Assembly (NCBI RefSeq): GCF_001983995.1
Contig: NZ_CP019450.1
Coordinates: forward strand, 2,542,001 to 2,606,000
Direction: 5' to 3'
Length of the DNA: 64,000 bases
Source of the DNA: Halioglobus japonicus
GTDB taxonomy: Bacteria > Pseudomonadota > Gammaproteobacteria > Pseudomonadales > Halieaceae
A program made the translations under genes and the position numbers. The notes below the pieces were generated by a model, which was not told the DNA's origin, did not search any database, and worked only from the letters and a program-made list of their open reading frames with translations. Positions 59,307 to 64,000 of the stretch are shown in pieces. The first letter of the stretch is position 1; the number at the start of each line of letters is the position of its first letter.

Positions 59307-59391
59307 TCGAGATCGCCAGTCATCCTTCTGAGACCGCTGCAAGGCCATCCATGGCTCCCGACGATCTCAGATGAATGACTGTCGATCTCGA
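59307..59391. repeat. Long imperfect inverted repeat (REP/MITE-like)
   Basis: The 30-base arm at 59307-59336 (TCGAGATCGCCAGTCATCCT...) matches the reverse complement of 59362-59391 at 26 positions, with a 25-base loop containing CCATCCATGG. It lies between the etfA terminator and the antiporter gene and codes for nothing. Similar structures are known as dispersed palindromic elements in marine gammaproteobacteria, but copy number here is unknown. Confidence 0.6.
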
Positions 59392-59473
59392 CCCTTGTTC
59401 GGTCGCGTACGTTGAGAATCTAACGGAAGTGGTTGGGTGTGTCCTTGATCGTTCCGGCTAGCCAGAGTCGTAC

Positions 59474-60649
59474 CTAGTCCCGCCGCAAACGATCAGAAAT
59501 AGCGATCGGCGTCGGGTAGTTGAACACCACGATATAACTAGACGCAAGCAGGGTGATAATCGTTGTTGCCTGGATCAACAGTGAGGCCTGTTCGCTGATC
59601 AGTGCAGCGCCGACTGCCACGTAGGCAATGAGTAGCGAGAACTCCGAGGCTTGGCCCAACCGAAAGCCCAGGTCCCACGCCAATACGCGCTTTTCGCTGA
59701 CGCCCTTGAGTAAAAAGCGATAGACCAAGGGCTTGAGCCCCAGAACCAGTACAGCCAGCACCAGCGCCGGTATCCACACCGTTTGCAGCATGGCCAGGTC
59801 AAAGCGGGCGCCCACCGAGAAGAAGAACAGGATCAGGAAAAAGTCGCGCAGCGGTTTGAGATTGACTGCGATGTACTGCGAGATCGGACTGGTGGCAATA
59901 GTGATGCCTGCGATGAAGGCCCCGATTTCCTCGGATAAACCCAAGGCTTTGGCGGCTTCAGCCATGCCCAGACACCAGCCCAGGGCGAGCAGGAAGATGT
60001 ACTCGTGAAAGCGATCGAAGCGGGCGATGAGTGGGAGTAAGACATAGCGCACGCAGAGCAGGGCGAGGCCGCCCAGCACCGGCAAACCCAGCAGCGATAT
60101 CGCCAGGGTCTGGCCCATGCTCTCGCCGCCATCGCCGGCGGCCGCACTGAACAGCACCATTAGCACGATGATGGCCAGCAAATCCTGAATGAGCAGCAGG
60201 CCGATCATCAACTCGCCGATGTGGCGGTGGTGTAACACCGTGGTCGGCAACAGCTTGATACCGATAATGGTGGAGGAGAACATCATGGCTGCGCCGACGA
60301 CCAGGGCGTCTGTGGTGGCGTAGCCGAAGGCATAGGCAACGCCAAAGCCCATGGCCAGGAAAATCGCCGAGCTGAACAGCGCCACCACTGTGGACTTTCT
60401 GAGCGTGGCCCATAGCGCCTGGGGCTGCATATCCAGGCCGAGCAGGAATAGCAGGAAGATAATGCCAATATGGCCGATGTCGGCAAGGAGTTTGGTGTCG
60501 GTGACCAGTGACAGTCCGTAAGGACCGATGAAGGCGCCCAACGCAATGTAGGCGATGATCAGTGGTTGACGAGTGGCCAGTGCTAGCGAAGCGAAGAGTG
60601 CCGCGCCGCTAAAAATCAGGAAGAATGAAAAAGTGATTGAGACATCCAT
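59474..60649 (-). CDS. Cation:proton antiporter (CPA2/KefB-like), membrane domain only
   Basis: The 391-residue protein has about 12 membrane segments and the CPA2 pattern: LGAFIGPYGLSLV near the N-terminus, LLFLLGLDMQPQALW, then MIGLLLIQDLLAIIVLMVLF with the ion-binding QDL(A) motif, and a second half ending in the SLLIAYVAVGAAL region. There is no C-terminal RCK/TrkA nucleotide domain, unlike KefB/C at about 600 residues. It probably exchanges K+ or Na+ for protons in the inner membrane. ATG 60649 (MDVSITFSFF). Confidence 0.85.
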   Translation of the reverse strand: MDVSITFSFFLIFSGAALFASLALATRQPLIIAYIALGAFIGPYGLSLVTDTKLLADIGHIGIIFLLFLLGLDMQPQALWATLRKSTVVALFSSAIFLAMGFGVAYAFGYATTDALVVGAAMMFSSTIIGIKLLPTTVLHHRHIGELMIGLLLIQDLLAIIVLMVLFSAAAGDGGESMGQTLAISLLGLPVLGGLALLCVRYVLLPLIARFDRFHEYIFLLALGWCLGMAEAAKALGLSEEIGAFIAGITIATSPISQYIAVNLKPLRDFFLILFFFSVGARFDLAMLQTVWIPALVLAVLVLGLKPLVYRFLLKGVSEKRVLAWDLGFRLGQASEFSLLIAYVAVGAALISEQASLLIQATTIITLLASSYIVVFNYPTPIAISDRLRRD

Positions 60650-60719
60650 TCAGGCAGTGTAATCAAGCCGCCCGTGGATAGGAAATAGTTTTATAAACAG
60701 TGGCTTGCTGGCGGAATAT

Positions 60720-60748
60720 GGCGCTGCTCCGCGGATGGGAGCAGCGCC
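60720..60748. terminator. 11-bp hairpin after the DUF934 gene
   Basis: GGCGCTGCTCC and GGAGCAGCGCC enclose seven bases. There is no T run on the minus strand, so termination is assumed from position, 7 bases past the stop of the cysI-DUF934 operon. Confidence 0.5.
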
Positions 60749-60755
60749 AGGATGT

Positions 60756-61187
60756 TCAGGCGCGGCGACGGAACAGCGGATCGGCCTGATTTGCCGAGGC
60801 CTGGTAGTACTCGCTGAAATCGGCCAGGCTGGCCAGCGAGGGTTCCAGCAGGCTTTCGTCGTCGAACTGGAAAGCGTCAAAACCGCAGCGGCCGAGGTAA
60901 GTCAGCTGGTCGCGGATGAAGTGACCCACCGCACGGATTTCGCCGGTATAGCCACGATCGCGCAGCTCGCGAGCGTAGGAGAAACCGCGGCCGTCCATGA
61001 ACGTCGGGAAGTTCACCATTACCAGCGGGATCTCATCGATGTGATCGATCAGCGGTGCCAGTATTTCACCTGGCTCCAGGATCACAGCGCGGCTGGCGCG
61101 CTCTTCACATTCCAGCCACTGCTCCAGGTCCAGCACTTCGGGGCTGGTGTCTTCGACAATAGCGCCGTTCTTGATCAGCTTAGGCAT
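60756..61187 (-). CDS. DUF934 protein linked to sulfite reductase
   Basis: The 143-residue protein matches DUF934: MPKLIKNGAIVED, VNFPTFMDGRGFSYARELRDR and FDAFQFDDESLLEPSL. Its role is not defined, but it regularly lies directly after a cysI-type gene, and here it overlaps that gene by 8 bases. It is thought to be a non-catalytic helper in reduction of sulfite. No cysH follows on this strand; the antiporter gene is next. Confidence 0.85.
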   Translation of the reverse strand: MPKLIKNGAIVEDTSPEVLDLEQWLECEERASRAVILEPGEILAPLIDHIDEIPLVMVNFPTFMDGRGFSYARELRDRGYTGEIRAVGHFIRDQLTYLGRCGFDAFQFDDESLLEPSLASLADFSEYYQASANQADPLFRRRA

Positions 61188-62835
61188 AAACTTTCTCCTT
61201 GAAGGGGGCGATGCCTACACGGCGGTAGGTGTCGAGGAAGTTTTCCTCTTCGGTGCGCAGGTCGACATAGGTGCCGAGGATTTTCTCCATCACATCCGCC
61301 ATGTCTTCCTGTTTGAAGGACGGGCCGAGGATTTTGCCGATGGAGGCATCCTTGGACTGGCTGCCGCCGAGGCAGACCTGGTAGAACTCTTCGCCTTTTT
61401 TGTCGACGCCGAGAATACCGATGTGACCAATGTGGTGGTGGCCGCAGGCGTTCATGCAGCCGCTGATGTTCAGTTCCAGTGGGCCCAGGTCGTAAACATA
61501 GTCCATGTCGTCGAAGCGGGCCTGGATGGATTCGGCCACGGGAATCGACTTGGCGTTCGCCAGGGCGCAGTAGTCGCCGCCGGGGCAGCAGATCATGTCG
61601 GTGAGGTAGCCAATGTTCGCGGTGGCCAGGCCCGATTTTTGCAGTGTTTGCCAGAGCTCGTAGAGGTCCGCCATGGGCACGTCTGCCAGCACCAGGTTCT
61701 GCTGGTGGGTGCTGCGCAGTTCGCCGAAGGAGAAACGGTCGGCCAGATCGGCAACGAGTTCCAGTTGTTGATCGGTAATATCGCCCGGCGCATAGCCTGT
61801 GGCTTTGAGGGAGATATTGACGATGCGGTAGCCATCAACGCGGTGAGCGACAGTATTGCGCTTCACCCAGTTAGCGAAGATAGGATCGCTTGCGCCTTGC
61901 TCGGCGAGGGCGGCTTCCGCTGCTGCAGCGTCGATCTGGGCGTACTCCGGTTCAGTGAAGAAGGAGCTGGCGCGCTCGATCTCGGCGTCAGTCAGCGTGG
62001 TGGGGCCATCTTTCAGGTGTGCCCATTCCGCTTCAACCGCCTCACGGAAGGCGTCGATACCCATGGCTTTTACCAGGATCTTGATCCGCGCCTTGTACTT
62101 GTTGTCGCGGCGGCCGTGCTGGTTGTATACCCGCAGGATGGCTTCCAGGTAGCTGAGCAGGTGCTGCTTTTCGAGGTAGTCGCAAATCTCTACGCCGATA
62201 ACCGGGGTACGGCCGAGGCCGCCGCCCACGAGTACTTTATAGCCAACTTCGCCGGCGGCGTTTTTGACCAGTTCAATGCCGATATCGTGAGCACGAACCG
62301 CGGCACGATCTTCTTCGGTACCGCAGACAGCGATTTTGAACTTGCGAGGCAGGAAAGCAAATTCCGGGTGCAGGGTAGACCACTGACGGATAATTTCGCA
62401 GTAGGGGCGGGGGTCGACGAGCTCGTCGCGAGCGACGCCGGCAAACTGGTCGGTGGTGGTGTTGCGAATACAGTTACCCGAAGTTTGGATGGCATGCATC
62501 TGAACCTTGGCCAGCTCCGCGAGCATGTCAGGCACTTCGGCGAGCTCCGGCCAGTTGAACTGAATGTTCTGGCGGGTGCTGATATGCACATAGCCCTTGT
62601 CAAAGTCGCGCGACAGGCGGGCTACGGTGCGCAGCTGGGTGCTGTTCATCAGGCCGTAGGGCACGGCCACACGCAGCATCGGAGCAAGACGCTGTACATA
62701 CAAGCCGTTCTGCAACCGCAGTGGCAGGAATTCCTCTTCGCTGAGGTCGCCGGCCAGGTAACGCTCGGTCTGGCCGCGGTACTGGGCCACCCGTTCGTCG
62801 AGAATTTTCTGGTCGTACTGGTCGTAAACGTACAT
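61180..62835 (-). CDS. Sulfite reductase hemoprotein (CysI-type)
   Basis: The 551-residue protein has two ferredoxin-like repeats (YVHISTRQNIQFNWPEL and FSFGELRSTHQQNLVLADV) and the siroheme/4Fe-4S cysteines in MICCPGGDYCALA and ISGCMNACGHHHIGH. It reduces sulfite to sulfide with six electrons. It is of the single-gene ferredoxin-like or DUF934-linked kind; no flavoprotein CysJ gene is near. Assimilation needs siroheme from cysG at 53860 and is likely under CysB control. ATG 62835 (MYVYDQYDQKI). Confidence 0.88.
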   Translation of the reverse strand: MYVYDQYDQKILDERVAQYRGQTERYLAGDLSEEEFLPLRLQNGLYVQRLAPMLRVAVPYGLMNSTQLRTVARLSRDFDKGYVHISTRQNIQFNWPELAEVPDMLAELAKVQMHAIQTSGNCIRNTTTDQFAGVARDELVDPRPYCEIIRQWSTLHPEFAFLPRKFKIAVCGTEEDRAAVRAHDIGIELVKNAAGEVGYKVLVGGGLGRTPVIGVEICDYLEKQHLLSYLEAILRVYNQHGRRDNKYKARIKILVKAMGIDAFREAVEAEWAHLKDGPTTLTDAEIERASSFFTEPEYAQIDAAAAEAALAEQGASDPIFANWVKRNTVAHRVDGYRIVNISLKATGYAPGDITDQQLELVADLADRFSFGELRSTHQQNLVLADVPMADLYELWQTLQKSGLATANIGYLTDMICCPGGDYCALANAKSIPVAESIQARFDDMDYVYDLGPLELNISGCMNACGHHHIGHIGILGVDKKGEEFYQVCLGGSQSKDASIGKILGPSFKQEDMADVMEKILGTYVDLRTEEENFLDTYRRVGIAPFKEKVYA

Positions 62836-62928
62836 CTAGTGTTTCCCGTGTGGATTATCGGACTTTTCGCCGCTTGCAAAAGGACAGCGAGCTTAGCAGA
62901 TATCGCAGCGTCTTACCGCTGTGCAAAT

Positions 62929-62951
62929 AGTAAGAATATTCATAAGGTTAG
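62929..62951. promoter_or_regulatory. AT-rich dyad before the sulfite reductase gene
   Basis: TAAGAATATTCATAAGG contains the palindrome GAATATTC (62934-62941) about 100 bases before the start codon on the minus strand. It is a candidate CysB target, by position and composition only. Confidence 0.3.
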
Positions 62952-62980
62952 AACGGTTTAATCAGCTGCTGCCCATACCC

Positions 62981-63008
62981 TTGGGATTGTCTGAACTGCT
63001 GCTATAAT
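62981..63008 (+). promoter_or_regulatory. Sigma-70-type promoter of the small membrane-protein gene
   Basis: TTGGGA (62981-62986), 16 bases, then a perfect TATAAT (63003-63008). The start codon follows 34 bases further on with AAGGAG in between. Confidence 0.75.
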
Positions 63009-63042
63009 GGCCCGCACTCGGGACCAACATAAGGAGCAAAAC

Positions 63043-63165
63043 ATGTCCGAAGAGACACCATCAAAAGACGCAGGTGACGGCGCAGCCGACGCGGTTGCAG
63101 CCACCGCCGTTATTTCCATCGTGGTACTGTTCATGTACCTGTGGCTGTCAGGAATGCCTTCCTAA
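63043..63165 (+). CDS. 40-residue single-segment membrane protein
   Basis: ATG 63043 has AAGGAG eight bases upstream and a good promoter. The protein begins MSEETPSKDAGDGAADAV, an acidic tail, and then has one hydrophobic segment (ATAVISIVVLFMYLWLSGM) and ends in MPS. It is too short for family assignment, and I do not recognise it. The arrangement of promoter, ribosome-binding site and clean stop, and no overlap with other genes, support a real small protein. It stands alone between divergent sulfite reductase and convergent DUF2970 genes. Confidence 0.65.
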   Translation: MSEETPSKDAGDGAADAVAATAVISIVVLFMYLWLSGMPS

Positions 63166-63193
63166 GCCATCGATGAATGGGGCGGGTGGTGGT

Positions 63194-63424
63194 TTAGCCC
63201 GCTCCTTTCAGCACCAGCTGCACAATCGCAATCATTACCGCGATGAACAACAACGTAAAAATGATGCCTGCAGCGATGAATGTTCCCGCCCGACCCTGTT
63301 GGAAGTCCCGTTCCCGGTTCTTGCTGCTTTGAACGCCTAGCCCGGCGGCAAACACACTCGATACCACCTGCCACGGTTTCAGGGATTCCTTTTCGCCTGA
63401 CGTATCATCGGGTTGCTCTGTCAT
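63194..63424 (-). CDS. DUF2970 membrane protein
   Basis: The 76-residue protein has the DUF2970 pattern: LKPWQVVSSVFAAGLGVQSSKNRERDF followed by a single membrane segment FIAAGIIFTLLFIAVMIAIV (parts given overlap the limit but lie at residues 17-72). Its function is unknown. It lies 14 bases behind the metH stop and may share its transcript. Confidence 0.85.
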   Translation of the reverse strand: MTEQPDDTSGEKESLKPWQVVSSVFAAGLGVQSSKNRERDFQQGRAGTFIAAGIIFTLLFIAVMIAIVQLVLKGAG

Positions 63425-63438
63425 CGACGTTCGGTTCC

Positions 63439-64000
63439 TCAGTAGCTCAGGTTAGGGCGCAGCCAGCGCTCCATGGTCTCCACCGATTCTCCCTTGCGAG
63501 CTGCAATGTTTTCAACCTGGTCTTTGCCAATTTTTCCCACGGCAAAGTAGCGCGCCTCGGGGTGAGCGTAGTAAAAACCGCTGACCGAAGAGGCAGGCGT
63601 CATCGCATAGCTTTCGGACAGGCCCACCCCAGTGTTGTTCTCCGCATCCAGAATCTCGAACAGCGTGGCCTTCTCAGTGTGGTCCGGGCAGGCCGGGTAG
63701 CCCGGGGCGGGGCGAATGCCCTGGTAGCGCTCGCGGATCAGCTCTTCGTTGCTCAGCTGCTCTTCAGGGGCGTAGCCCCAGAATTCGGTGCGCACCTTGC
63801 GGTGCATGTACTCGGCGAAAGACTCCGCCAGACGGTCCGCCAGCGCCTTGAGGAGAATGCTGTTGTAGTCGTCGTGATCGGCTTCATACTGTGCCGCCAG
63901 TTCGTCCACGCCGAGACCGGTGGTGACACAGAAGCCGCCCACGTAGTCTTCGACGCCGCTGCCCTCGGGGGCGACATAGTCGGCCAGGCTCAGGTTGGGC
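63439..64000 (-). CDS. metH: Cobalamin-dependent methionine synthase MetH, C-terminal part
   Basis: The frame is open to the window end and continues beyond it. The visible 186 residues are the activation (AdoMet-binding) domain: [41 protein letters not shown], then [20 protein letters not shown] (the RxxxGYPAC(P)DH AdoMet motif) and [20 protein letters not shown]. This domain binds AdoMet for reductive reactivation of the cobalamin. The enzyme methylates homocysteine with methyl-THF. Together with the methylmalonyl-CoA mutase it shows a second B12-dependent enzyme. Confidence 0.95.
   Translation of the reverse strand, partial: PNLSLADYVAPEGSGVEDYVGGFCVTTGLGVDELAAQYEADHDDYNSILLKALADRLAESFAEYMHRKVRTEFWGYAPEEQLSNEELIRERYQGIRPAPGYPACPDHTEKATLFEILDAENNTGVGLSESYAMTPASSVSGFYYAHPEARYFAVGKIGKDQVENIAARKGESVETMERWLRPNLSY

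Noticed and set aside
61147..62961. 604-codon plus-strand frame opposite the sulfite reductase
   Set aside because: Fully antisense to a conserved gene; long because of strong codon bias, not coding.

Overview
The window looks like chromosome of a marine-type gammaproteobacterium. The gene order purB-hflD-mnmA-nudJ-rluE / icd / clpS-clpA-infA-bpt-aat-trxB / ftsK-lolA-rarA-crcB-serS-cysG is, from memory, close to that of Pseudomonas and relatives. The monomeric isocitrate dehydrogenase, ThrH, the TonB receptor and the CysI/DUF934 pair fit Cellvibrionales/Halieaceae, but that placement is inference; no rRNA or tRNA gene was seen. Base composition looks GC-rich by eye, except between about 29.7 and 34.3 kb and just after it, which is visibly AT-richer.

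Layout. 1-6.3 kb: end of a PLP-dependent D-cysteine desulfhydrase-type gene, a broken Na+/alanine-type symporter, a CoA hydrolase/transferase, a 5'-nucleotidase and cysB. 6.4-8.4 kb: thrH and convergent pabB. 8.7-17 kb: a propionyl-CoA to succinyl-CoA cluster (carboxylase beta and alpha, methylmalonyl-CoA epimerase, B12-dependent mutase, MeaB chaperone). 17-22.5 kb: a GGDEF-EAL protein, a small Rieske protein, a GNAT protein and monomeric Idh. 22.5-28.3 kb: a minus-strand housekeeping operon (rluE-nudJ-mnmA-hflD-purB-roxA-DUF7931-like). 28.5-29.7 kb: dimeric icd. 29.7-34.3 kb: a 4.5-kb transposon. 34.4-42.0 kb: a five-gene operon that reads as cyanophycin (Asp-Arg polymer) uptake and breakdown. 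42.2-47.7 kb: clpS, clpA, infA, bpt, aat, trxB, which include the whole bacterial N-degron branch. 47.9-55.2 kb: ftsK, lolA, rarA, crcB, serS, cysG. 55.5-59.3 kb: ETF-ubiquinone oxidoreductase divergent from etfBA. 59.4-64 kb: a cation/proton antiporter, DUF934 and sulfite reductase hemoprotein, a 40-residue membrane protein, DUF2970 and the C-terminus of metH.

Most notable: (1) a complete transposon (29755-34262) with 25-bp inverted ends and an exact 9-bp target duplication, inserted inside the rho-independent terminator hairpin of icd. It brings its own terminator next to icd, carries an IS1-like zinc-ribbon transposase of about 600 residues whose ribosome-binding site lies in a 12-bp hairpin, and has membrane-protein cargo plus an exosortase-type (midcut-by-XrtH-like) surface protein. 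(2) The cyanophycin-type operon, whose isoaspartyl-dipeptidase homologue has an altered metal site (HxH to LxH, bridging Lys to Glu). (3) An unusual propionyl-CoA carboxylase alpha chain with an extra block inside its ATP-grasp domain.

Caveat: four conserved genes (AGCS symporter, carboxylase alpha, roxA, aat) are broken by five single-base losses, all in short G or C runs. This looks more like base-calling error than decay, so the genes are marked pseudogene only for the sequence as given. All statements about families and synteny come from memory of those families; no searches were run.
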